A stretch of DNA of 64,000 nucleotides from contig CP150556.1 in assembly GCA_049487715.1 (NCBI GenBank), positions 248,001-312,000 of the forward strand, given 5' to 3'. The notes beneath the pieces were generated by a model. The model was not told the origin of the DNA. It made no database searches and was given only the letters and a program-made list of their open reading frames with translations. Source of the stretch: Pycnococcus provasolii (Eukaryota > Chlorophyta > Pseudoscourfieldiophyceae > Pseudoscourfieldiales). Position 1 is the first letter of the stretch. Each line of letters begins with the position of its first letter. A program made the translations under genes and the position numbers. Positions 9,026-17,489 of the stretch are shown piece by piece.

Positions 9026-10240
9026 ATGCGACCGCCGCCCTCCTTGCTGCCGCCGCCGCCGCCGCTGCCGCCGCCTGGCGCTGCCGCTGGACCTCCTGCC
9101 TCCGTCCTCCTGCGCGAATCCCTGCGCCTGCTGGACCGCGACGACGACGACGACGACGTGCCATGGTCCAGGCGACCTGATGTCATCAGGGTGCTAGAGG
9201 GAGCCATGGCACTCGTCGAAAGCGGTGACTTCGTCGTGAACCCTGAGCTCAGCGAGCGCGGCAATAGGCAATTGCGCGGCAATACGCAAACATCGTCATC
9301 CTACTGGCGGGTGGTGTACCACCCGAACCAAGGGTCCCGCCAGTGGTGTTTGCAGATCCGTCGCGGTGGCGGTCGTCGCGGTCTTCACATCGTCGTCATC
9401 AAGGAGTATTTCGCTACAGAGCTCGAGGCAGCCGTAGCACACGATGTCTTTTGTGACCTCAAAAGAATCAAATGTTTGCGCAATTTTGTGAGGCGAGAAG
9501 AGCCTGCAAAGGACCTCACGGACCCTCAGGTGCTCGAGGAGGAGGAGGAGCGCCTCGCCAGCATAGACGCTGCACGACCAAAGAAGAAACCAGTCACCAT
9601 GCCAGCATTCTTACAAACAATGCGCGAGAAGTGCGCGACCATTTCATCATCCCTGTGGGGGGTTGAACGCCAACAGGATGCTGCACCAAAATGCCCTGCC
9701 CTGGACTGCAGTACGTACTCGGACGCGTGGGTGCACAATGCAGTACTTCGACACAATGCACAAGCCGGCGGCAACTTTCGACGCTGGAAGGATTTTGAGC
9801 TGAGCTCTCCGGAAGCAGACTGTGTCAACGCTGAGCTAGCAGAAGCCAAGACGTCTCCTGCTGCGCCGCTTTCAAAGCGCGGCAAGGCTGTGTACCACAG
9901 CATTGCCGCGCTTCGCCGCCGGGTTGGCCCGCACATCGCGGAGGCTGTCGAGCAGCTCATGGCGGGGTGTACTGGCGGCGCGAGCCCAATCCGGATTCAG
10001 ATCAATCTGTACAGCGACGACGATGACGACTCAGCCATTCATTCTCTGCACTTGGATCCGATCAAGCCTGGCGAGACGGTCATCGTTTGGTCATTTGGAA
10101 TGCCTGCGCGTTTTTGTTTTGGTGGGAAGGTTTGGGAGGTGAGGGACGGGGCGGTTGTTGGTTGGGAGTACGACACACAGGAAGTGCACGGTGTGATAGG
10201 CGCAGACGGCTTTCGGGCCTCGATTGCTATCACATACTAG
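9026..10240 (+). CDS. AP2-like DNA-binding domain plus AlkB-like 2OG-Fe(II) oxygenase domain
   Basis: This is a 404-residue frame. After a Pro/Ala- and Asp-rich start, about residues 92-150 resemble an AP2/ERF fold: YWRVVYHPNQGSRQWCLQIRR, then ATELEAAVAHDVFC and KCLRNF, matching the YRGV...W...I...F.TEEEAA.AYD...NF pattern. A charged linker follows (about 155-190). The C-terminal part (about 325-404) matches the AlkB core: INLYSDDDD...HSLHLD (N.Y and H.D iron ligands), VIVWSFGMPARFCF (the S.SLG..R.F strand), VHGV (second His) and FRASIAITY (Arg for 2-oxoglutarate). The combination suggests a DNA- or RNA-directed demethylase or oxygenase with its own DNA-binding module. Both assignments rest on motif reading. 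Fragments of the AP2 half recur at 25735-25921 and 28887-29119. Confidence 0.55.
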   Translation: MRPPPSLLPPPPPLPPPGAAAGPPASVLLRESLRLLDRDDDDDDVPWSRRPDVIRVLEGAMALVESGDFVVNPELSERGNRQLRGNTQTSSSYWRVVYHPNQGSRQWCLQIRRGGGRRGLHIVVIKEYFATELEAAVAHDVFCDLKRIKCLRNFVRREEPAKDLTDPQVLEEEEERLASIDAARPKKKPVTMPAFLQTMREKCATISSSLWGVERQQDAAPKCPALDCSTYSDAWVHNAVLRHNAQAGGNFRRWKDFELSSPEADCVNAELAEAKTSPAAPLSKRGKAVYHSIAALRRRVGPHIAEAVEQLMAGCTGGASPIRIQINLYSDDDDDSAIHSLHLDPIKPGETVIVWSFGMPARFCFGGKVWEVRDGAVVGWEYDTQEVHGVIGADGFRASIAITY

Positions 10241-10254
10241 ACAGTAATCAAAAC

Positions 10255-11384
10255 CTACCTTTTTTGTTGCTAAACATCCCACAGGTCTTGCCGTATTCCC
10301 GCGAGATCTCGTCGAGATCGGACAGCTGCCTGCGCATCTCAGCCGTGTCCACGAGAATGCCGCGGTACTCCATCTCAGCAAGCACGTTGCAAGCAAGCAC
10401 GTTGCAGACGGGCATCTCCCAGTCTTCGTGAGAGGGATGCCCGTCGCCTCCAGTCCAAGTCCCATCTCGCCGTGAAACAGGAACGTGCTGAGATCTCGGG
10501 GCACCGTGAGCGTGTTCTCCGTCACCCTGCGAAAGGGAACGAGCTGCCGTATCGACGAGAGCAGCTCGCGTTTCTTCTCGTCGAGATCGGACAGCTGCCT
10601 GCGCATCTCAGCCGTGTCCACGAGAATGCCGCGGTACTCCATCTCAGCAAGCACGTTGCAAGCAAGCACGTTGCAGACGGGCATCTCCCAGTCTTCGTGA
10701 GAGGGATGCCCGTCGCCTCCAGTCCAAGTCCCATCTCGCCGTGAAACAGGAACGTGCTGAGATCTCGGGGCACCGTGAGCGTGTTCTCCGTCACCCTGCG
10801 AAAGGGAACGAGCTGCCGTATCGACGAGAGCAGCTCGCGTTTCTTCTCGTCGAGATCGGACAGCTGCCTGCGCATCTCAGCCGTGTCCACGAGAATGCCG
10901 CGGTACTCCATCTCAGCAAGCACGTTGCAAGCAAGCACGTTGCAGACGGGCATCTCGAGAGGCTGAAGTGTTGCGAACACTCCATCCGACGTCATCAGAT
11001 CTGCCGCGCCCTGATTTTCACTGCGAAGCAATTTGCCCCACACGGAGCGAATGTTAGCCGCGAGCAGCATCGCGCTCCATGCCCAGAGTAGTACGACTTC
11101 ATCCCACTTTCGCTCGCATCGCTCGACGCAGTCGTGGTGGTGGTGGTCGTCCCCGTTCCGTGCGAGAGCTCTCGTGGATGAGAAACTGCCGGCAACGATG
11201 CGCTGAGCCGCCTGACGCCAAGCGACGCCACAGGTGCATTGCGCTGCACCTCCACCTCCATATCCGCTTCTTCTGCCTCCGCAGGCACAGCCACCTCTCT
11301 CTCCGCCATGTTTGCCATCGCTTCTTCCAGGCGATCCAACTCTCGCTGGTTCTCCTCCTCCATCGCACGGAAAAGCTTCCTGGC
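10255..11384 (-). pseudogene. DNA polymerase theta gene fragments, polymerase part plus helicase tail
   Basis: Minus-strand fragments in shifting frames. From 11384 the sequence copies the end of the helicase reading at 17492-17758 ([20 protein letters not shown]...). It then switches frame to [39 protein letters not shown] and YRGILVDTAEMRRQLSDLDE. The EMP...LAEME.RGI..D pattern is that of the exonuclease-like/polymerase boundary in family-A polymerases, closest to Pol theta (TEBICHI in plants), which works in microhomology-mediated end joining. The polymerase catalytic motifs A-C are absent. The exon is amplified as a 269-bp tandem repeat (next entry). Near 10260 the reading ends ...GMFSNKKG at a donor-like GGTAGGT. 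These are gene pieces, not an intact gene. Confidence 0.6.
10312..10955. repeat. 269-bp tandem repeat, about 2.4 copies
   Basis: Identical blocks start with TCGAGATCGG at 10312, 10581 and 10850, an exact 269-bp period. The third copy diverges after GACGGGCATCTC (about 10955). Each copy also has an internal short duplication of AGCACGTTGCA. Because 269 is not a multiple of three, the repeat shifts the polymerase-theta-like frame in each copy. Confidence 0.93.
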
Positions 11385-12606
11385 AAAGCAAACAAACTTA
11401 CCTTTGCAGTTGCCTCAAACTTCGGCGCAGCTCCACCGAGACGCCTGACTGCGCACGGCTTGCTCTTCGGGTCGAGCGTCGCGGCGTACTCGAGCATGTG
11501 CTCCGTGGAATCTGGACGGCGGTTGAGCAGAACGTCCTCGATCACCTGCGCGGCATTGACAATGCCCATGTCCATGCCAGCGGCGCACACGTGGTGGAGA
11601 CAAGCGCTGTGGAACGCGCGACGCACGGGCTCGTTGCCACGGAAGCTGAATGCGATGTTGCTCACGCCTCCGCTGATCTTGCAGCCGGGGCACACGCGCT
11701 TGATCTCGCGCGTCGCGTTGATGAAGTCGACGGCGTATTCGTTGTGCTCAGCCATGCCCGTGCCGACCGTGAGGATGTTCGGGTCGAACACGATGTCCTG
11801 CGCGTCGAAGCCAACCTTCTCCACGAGGATCTTGTAGGCGCGCTGGCACATGCGCACCTTGTCCTCACAGTTCGCCGCCATGTCGTGCAGCGCCTTGATG
11901 TGCTCGTTCGTCGTGCCGCAGCACCCGCCGATGCCGTTGATGAGACCCAGCTCCGCGAACGGACGGCAGTCCTCCGCCATCTCGCTTCCCTTCTGGACCG
12001 GCGTTGGGGTAGCAGAACACGAAGCAGTCAGCGCACTTCGACAGGTTCTCGATGTACGGGATCATATCCTTCGCGCCGAGCGCGCAGTTCAGGCCGATCG
12101 CGAGCGGCTTGGCGTGGCGGATCGAGTTCTAGGACGCCTCGTTCGTCTGTCCGGACAGCGTGCGTCCGCTGTTGTCGACAGTCGTGCCGGAGATGAACAC
12201 GGGAATGCGCTTGCCCACCTTCTCGAAGAACAGGTCGAGCGCGTACATCGCCGCCTTGGCGTTCAGCGAGTCGAAGATCGTCTCCACCACGAAGAGGTCC
12301 ACGCCGCCGGCGTACAGGCCCTCAGCCTGCTCCAGGTACGCCTGCACCACCTCGTCGTACGTGCAGTTGCGGTACGCCGGGTTCTCCACCGAAGGCGACA
12401 CCGACAGCGTGCGGTTCATCGGTCCGACGGCGCCCGCGACGAAGCGCGGCTTGTTCGGCGTCTTCGCGGTCCACTCCGCGCAGACACGCTTCGCCAAGCT
12501 TCGCACCCTCGGTGTTGATGAGGTTCACGTGCTTGAGATCCTGCAGCTCGTAGTCCGCCTGGCTGATGGTCGTGCCGTTCAACGTGTGCTTAGAAGCACA
12601 GTGCAC
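11385..12606 (-). pseudogene. metH: Cobalamin-dependent methionine synthase fragment
   Basis: Methionine synthase transfers a methyl group from 5-methyltetrahydrofolate to homocysteine. The fragment covers the homocysteine-binding domain and the start of the folate-binding domain: [72 protein letters not shown] and [15 protein letters not shown]. It is broken in at least three places. One extra G lies after ...NTEGAKL (about 12496-12502). TAG at about 12129-12131 replaces the conserved Trp codon in NEAFWNS. A short deletion follows CYPNAG (about 11995-12005). About the first 80 residues and everything after the early folate domain are missing. The last metH bases run into a good splice donor (CAAAG/GTAAGT, near 11398-11405) before polymerase-theta sequence begins. 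It was therefore copied from genomic DNA, not mRNA. Confidence 0.88.
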
Positions 12607-13095
12607 CCCCCACCTCCACGCCCCCCCTTTGCGACCCTGCCCGAAGACAGGGTCCCGCCAGGGATCTCACTCCGCCGGCACGAGGCCGACGAAGCAGCGA
12701 CTATGGCTTGCGCCATGTCGAGCGTGAAGGTGGAGAATGGGTGGGGGGGAGGGGGACGTTGTAGTTTCCAATTCAAATTATGACATTTCCACCGAAACCT
12801 AGCACAGCAAAAAAGTTTGCCCGTTTTTGGTCGGCGCGAATGGTCGGCAAAAAAAAGTTTGCAGAAAGTTTTTGAAAAGTTTGGTCGTAAAAATGGTCGA
12901 GAAAAAAAAAGTTTTTGAGGATCCACTCTAGGACCAATTGGAATCACCAGGTGGGATTTCCCTTCCCCCTCCGGCCTTCCCTCTCCCCTCCTCTTCCAGC
13001 ACTCTCTCTCCTCCGCCCTGCTTCGCCTGCCCCTGCTTTCTTTCTCACCTCCTGGGGAAGTGCACTTTCATTTTCACCTCCTGCTCAACACAGCC
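12607..13095. other. Junk spacer with pyrimidine-rich tract
   Basis: The spacer carries G- and C-runs (12603-12630, 12739-12755). An A-rich stretch (12805-12915) repeats AAAGTTT and TGGTCG motifs, and a CT-rich tract (about 12960-13060) leads into the next frame. The AAAGTTT/TGGTCG series looks like a degenerate short tandem repeat. No gene was seen. Confidence 0.5.
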
Positions 13096-14109
13096 ATGTC
13101 CTTCTTCTTCTTGCTTCTTGTGCTCGTGCTGAGCTTGGTGGTGGGTACAACATGTGATGCTTCGACTGCGTCTCGTCGGTACGTGAAACGACACGTACCG
13201 ACGATTCAACGGCGCATGTTTTCTGGACTCACTGGGCACAGTGAGGACGCGCGGACAACACCATGGCAAAATGGTGTCGACCATGGCAATGGGCTGCGTT
13301 TGAAAGTACTCGCGTACTACCTGCTTGGCAACGAAGGTAACGAGATAGCCACCAAACCGGACGTGAACTTGCACCGGCGAACTGTGTACAGGTGGCTCGA
13401 CTTCCTCCGCGAACGCAACACCATCTTTGGGAACGACCGTGGCCGGCCTCAGTGGAGTGGACGCTTCACGCGGGCAGCAAGGATGTATATCCGGTTTCTC
13501 TTGAGGGCGGGCAAGCAGCGAAAAACTCTCGAAGATTTGCGGGACAAGCTTCATCACAATCTGGGTGTCGCAGCGTCTACCTCATATCTGTGCGACGTGC
13601 TGCACGCCATGGGGGTGTCGTGGAGGAGCGGCGGCAGCAGGAGCGGCGGCAGCAGCAGCGGCGGCGACGGCGATCGCGCGCGCGCGCGCGCGTGCGCACC
13701 AAGAGCGGCGGCAGCAGCAGCGGCGGCAGCAGCAGCGGCGCTGGCGCGCGCGTGCGCAGCAGGAGCGGCGGCAGCAGCAGCGGCGGCGACGGCGATCGCG
13801 CGCGCGCGCGCGCGTGCGCACCAAGAGCGTCGGCAGCAGCAGCGGCAGCAGCGGCGGCAGCGGCAGCGGCGCTGGCGCGCGCGTGCGCAGCAGGAGCGGC
13901 GGCGGTGCGCGGCGGCGGCGACGGCGATCGCGCGCGCGCGTGCGCACCAAGAGCGGCGGCAGCAGCAGCGGCAGCAGCAGCGGCGCGCGCGCGACGGCAG
14001 CAGCAGCGGCGCGCGCGCGACGGCAGCAGCAGCGGCGCGCGCGCGACGGCGGAGACGGCGGGCAGTAGCGGCGACGGCGCGCGCGCGAGCGCGCACATTA
14101 TGCTTGTAA
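13096..14109 (+). pseudogene. Transposase DNA-binding (double HTH) domain behind a signal-like leader; no catalytic domain
   Basis: ATG at 13096 opens MSFFFLLLVLVLSLVVG, which looks like a signal peptide. About residues 62-178 then match the paired helix-turn-helix region of Tc1/mariner/IS630 transposases: GLRLKVLAYYLLGNEGNEIA, RRTVYRWLDFLRERN, the GRP linker (NDRGRPQWSG), a second helical domain, and STSYLCDVLHAMGVSWR. The DDE catalytic domain never follows. From about 13620 the frame enters a GC-rich minisatellite of Arg/Ala/Gly/Ser codons, and I regard that part as non-coding. A secretion signal before a DNA-binding domain makes no functional sense, so this is probably a chimeric remnant. 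Confidence 0.55.
13620..14092. repeat. GC-rich minisatellite (GCGGCAGC / GCGCGC units)
   Basis: Tandem blocks of roughly 60-130 bp alternate GGCGGCAGCAGCAGC runs with CGCGCGCGCGTGCGCA. All six frames stay open through much of it, giving spurious Arg-, Ala- and Cys-rich proteins. A CA repeat (about 14130-14147) follows. Confidence 0.9.
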
Positions 14110-14164
14110 CGAAGGTGCGTTTACAAAAACACACACACACACACACACCAAAAAAAATAAAAAC

Positions 14165-15223
14165 TCACGCATTCAATCCCCCCACTCGGCGCTTGATACC
14201 CTCGACGACGTACGACGACGTCGAGCGGCACTTGCGCCGGTGGCTCGCGCCGCGCTCGCGCGTCGCGCGAACCAGGCGTCCCGTGACGGGATCGCGGACG
14301 TAAAGCGCCGCGGTGCCGTGCGGCACCTTTCCATTCCAGGCCACCAAGTCGCGGTGGCCGAGCTCGAGCCCCACGCCAGACTCACCGAGCGACGGAAAGA
14401 CGAGCTCGCCGCCGCAGCAACTCACCTTGCCAGCGTCTTCGACCTCCATCGTCGTCCAGCCCGCGTCGTTCGCGTCGGTGTGCGTCGCACCGACGAAGTT
14501 TTCAGTTTCGAAAACTGTCAGCAACTTCAGCGCCTCAGCGTCGTCGACGCTCAGCTTTCCGTCGTTCGCCGTGCGTCGTGCGTCGCGCGCGAACTTCAGG
14601 TGCGCAACGTCGACGTACTTGCCGACTGCAGCCGCCTCGGCCTCTGCAAACCGCTGCAGCCACTGCGCGTGCCGCTCCTTGTCAGCGGCGTCGGCGTTGT
14701 CGGCGTAGCCCACGGTCCGAAAGTCCTGTCCGGACCCACAGCAGAACGAGGTGGGGTGGGTGACGTACCTTGACGCGTCGAATTGGATCGACGGTCGAGC
14801 TTGCGTCGACTTCGTCGAAATTCGCTCGACAAAGTCGAGCGAATCCTCGCCGCAATCCTCGCCGCCGCAATCGGCGCCGCAATCCTCGCCGTCGTCCTTA
14901 GCGTACGACACCACCGCGATCACCTCGCCGAGCTCGTCCGTGACGATTCGCGTCCGTCCGGGCGATCTCTTCAAGATCTCGACCTTGGACATCATGCGCG
15001 CCGGGGGAACAATCCGCTCCGGTCTCGTCCGCGTCGCCGCGCGCTTCGTGAAGAGCACGCCGTCGAAGACGGCGTCGGCGACGAACGCCTCGACGTTCGC
15101 GCGCGCGTACACTGCCGCGTCCGCCTCCGACCACGCACGCTTGGTGAAGACATGCGTGATCGGAGGATCGCCGCGCGCCATGCGAGCGCGCTTGCGCCGC
15201 GCGTGCGCGCGACCGCCGGCCAT
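14165..15223 (-). CDS. Putative 2OG-Fe(II) oxygenase-fold protein
   Basis: A 352-residue uninterrupted frame. The N-terminus is Arg-rich (MAGGRAHARRKRARMARG). The middle holds Cys/Asp/Gly repeats (GEDCGADCGGEDCGED, about residues 112-127). The C-terminal 120 residues suggest a double-stranded beta-helix oxygenase. FVGATHTDANDAGW could supply the H.D iron ligands. GGELVFPSLGESGVGLELGH and LVAWNGKVPHGTAALYV give the GG.L.FP, hydrophobic-strand and distal-His pattern seen in prolyl-hydroxylase-like and related enzymes. An Arg-rich end follows. The substrate is unknown and the assignment is by pattern only. Codon use is strongly GC-biased, which makes chance open frames more likely, but the globular composition argues for a real gene. 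Confidence 0.45.
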   Translation of the reverse strand: MAGGRAHARRKRARMARGDPPITHVFTKRAWSEADAAVYARANVEAFVADAVFDGVLFTKRAATRTRPERIVPPARMMSKVEILKRSPGRTRIVTDELGEVIAVVSYAKDDGEDCGADCGGEDCGEDSLDFVERISTKSTQARPSIQFDASRYVTHPTSFCCGSGQDFRTVGYADNADAADKERHAQWLQRFAEAEAAAVGKYVDVAHLKFARDARRTANDGKLSVDDAEALKLLTVFETENFVGATHTDANDAGWTTMEVEDAGKVSCCGGELVFPSLGESGVGLELGHRDLVAWNGKVPHGTAALYVRDPVTGRLVRATRERGASHRRKCRSTSSYVVEGIKRRVGGLNA

Positions 15224-15484
15224 GATTGTGATCGATCCTAAAAAAAACTTGTCAGTCTACGCTTTACACGAGGCGGGGGGGGGAGGGGAAAACTGAAAAG
15301 CGAAGAGTCTATGAGTAGTACTACGCAAAGGGCCTATCGAATTTTTTAGTCGGCAAGTTTAGTCTGGCGAGTTGAGATCAAGTGTAAGGTAGGGCACAAC
15401 CCTCCGTCACCACAACCTCTCCGCCACCTCAGGTATGAGTCCATTGCAAACCACAATCTTCGCCGGCCAAATCTCAACTCTCTA
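15224..15484. promoter_or_regulatory. Divergent intergenic region
   Basis: It separates the minus-strand oxygenase-like gene from the plus-strand kinase fragment. It contains a G-run (15275-15283) and no recognisable gene. Confidence 0.4.
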
Positions 15485-16814
15485 ATGGTGCGCGTCGCGC
15501 TGGGCGTGGACGCCGGCACGCAGTCGCTCAAAGTGCTCGTCGTCGCTATCGACCCATCGTCATCGTCGTCACCACCACCACCATCAGCCGATGGTGTGGT
15601 GCTCGCGCGCGCATCCGCCAGCCTCAGCCTGCTGCCAGGGGGCCCGCCCGGACGCGCGGAGCAGCACCCCGCGGCGTGGGTCGACGCACTCGCGCGCGCC
15701 CTCGCCGACGCCTTCAGTCAGGTGGCCCCTGGCGTGGATGCAAACGTCGTCGCAGTCGGAGTCTCCGGGCAGCAGCACGGGCTCGTCGCGCTGGACTCCG
15801 CCGGAAACGTCATACGACCTGCGAAACTGTGGTGCGACGTCGAAAGTGCGCCAGAGGCTTCAGAAATAAGCACCCTCCTAGGATACACCCTCCCTGCTGG
15901 CTTCACTTGCACCAAGTTTCTGTGGCTTGCACGGAACGAGCCGGAGTCCTTCGACAAACTGCACACGCCTGTTTTGCCGCACGACTACCTCAACTTTGTG
16001 CTCAGTGGCGTCTACGCAATGGAGTTCGGCGACGCGAGCGGCGTGGGCACCAGCCGGTGCGGTGAGACCTGGCGTGCTCGTGCTGTCTCTTGGCACGTCT
16101 GCAACGCTCTTTGGGTACAGCGAGATGCCGCTTGAGGAAGCGAGTGGAACGGTTGCGCCTTTCTGTGATAGCACGGGCGCACACCTGCCGCTGCTCTGCG
16201 TGCAGAACTGCACGAGCGCGGTAAATGAAATCGCGCACGGCTTCGGCATGAGTCACGACGCGCTGAAGGATGCATCGAACGCAACTTTGACGAAGTTCTA
16301 CATGAACTACCGCGAGATGACGGAGGAAATGATGCTGGGTGAAGTTGACGACGTGTGGGTCTATAGCCGCGAGCTGTGCGCATGTGAGGTGGCGGCGCGC
16401 TACCACACGAGCAAGTTTGCCGTGGACACGGACAAGGTTGAGTCGCCAATCGACGCGACACTGAAGTTGCCGCTCGACGACCTTGGCTTGAACTACCGCT
16501 TGAATGTCACGCGCGCCGTGACGGTGTCCAGCTGGATTTACCCGTACTACACGAACGTGAAGCAGACCATCCTGGCATCCAAGGGCCCGCACATGGCGCT
16601 TGCGCTCGACGGCGACCAGCTCACCTTCTCGGTGTACACCGACTGCACGGGTGAGGCAACCGATGCCGCAGGCGCCGTGAGCGATGGCGTGGTCACGGAG
16701 GGGTTCTTCTCGGCGGGAAACGAAGAGTTGACGTGGAAACTCAGATCCATGTTCAAGTCGGAGGCTGAGCGCTTGGACGCGGCAACCCTGGCGCCGAAGA
16801 AGAATTACACTTAA
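15485..16814 (+). pseudogene. Xylulokinase-like (FGGY) fragments fused to a lectin-like tail
   Basis: The first frame (15485 to about 16060) is a FGGY sugar kinase N-domain, closest in look to xylulokinase: VALGVDAGTQSLKVLVV (phosphate-binding loop), VAVGVSGQQHGLVALD, RPAKLWCDVES, FTCTKFLWLARNEPE, PHDYLNFVLSG and EFGDASG. The reading then breaks. After a frame change it resumes as GAVRPGVLVLSLGTSATLFG and FCDSTGAHLPLLCVQNCTSA, which belong further on in the kinase. About 100 residues are missing between them. From about 16280 the sequence leaves the kinase and encodes a concanavalin/LamG-like beta-sandwich (DVWVYSRELCACEVAARY, VTVSSWIYPYYTN, SKGPHMALALDGDQLTFSVY) to a stop at 16814. This looks like a gene fusion made by deletion and joining; function is unlikely. 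Confidence 0.65.
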
Positions 16815-16864
16815 TACAGTACAAAAGAATTTTTTACACAAGTAATTATAATAGTCTATACAAT

Positions 16865-17489
16865 TCATTCCTTCGATATCATCTCCTTACCCTTGTTGTT
16901 GCTGTTCTTCTTCATGTTCTTCGCCGAGTCGTCGCCACCGCGAGATGATGATTCGCCACCACTGCCACCACCACCACGCCCAGAGCTACTGCTTCTTGAA
17001 GATCCCGAAGAGCTTGGTGGTGCTGGCAGCATCAAAATAGTATCGTTTCCTCCATCTTGCATTCCACCACTTGCACTACTACTACTCTGCATAGTGTAGT
17101 ACTCGACCAAATTGCCACCCAATCGACGATATCTCTTCACCCAATTCTCTGTTCGACCACCGCCATCATCTCCTGCACGCGCCGAGTCGTTGCGTACATC
17201 CACTGGCACAATCGCAAGAGCATCATCACTCGTCGTCGTCGTCGACGACGACGTCGTCTTCTCGTACTTCTTGCTTCCCAAAATTTTCATTCTCTTCAAA
17301 TTGAGCAGCCCCCAGCCGAGTGCATTCTTTCGTGCATTCTCCTTCTCCCTTTGCATCTCTTGCTCACGTTTCTTCGCCTCCTCCTCCTCCTCCACGTCAA
17401 CCATCACTTGTGCTAAGCCGAACAAGTTCAATAAGCTGCTGTCAGACATCCTCGTCTTCTCAGCAATCACTAGATCGTACTCGTCCCGC
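16865..17489 (-). CDS. C-terminal exon of an unknown charged/Ser-Gly-rich protein
   Basis: Read from about 17489 down to the stop at 16865. YDLVIAEKTRMSDSSLLNLF is followed by a highly charged helix (EEEEEAKKREQEMQREKENA), a basic segment (LLNLKRMKILGSKKYEKT), Thr/Ser runs, and a Gly/Ser/Lys-rich end. Composition changes sharply from the upstream helicase copy, with which it is in frame through 17758-17490. No start belongs to this exon alone, so it is a fragment or the last exon of a spliced gene. No family was recognised. Confidence 0.4.

Noticed and set aside
13554-14303. Several Arg/Ala/Cys-rich long frames
   Set aside because: All six frames are open across the GC minisatellite; no frame shows protein-like variation.
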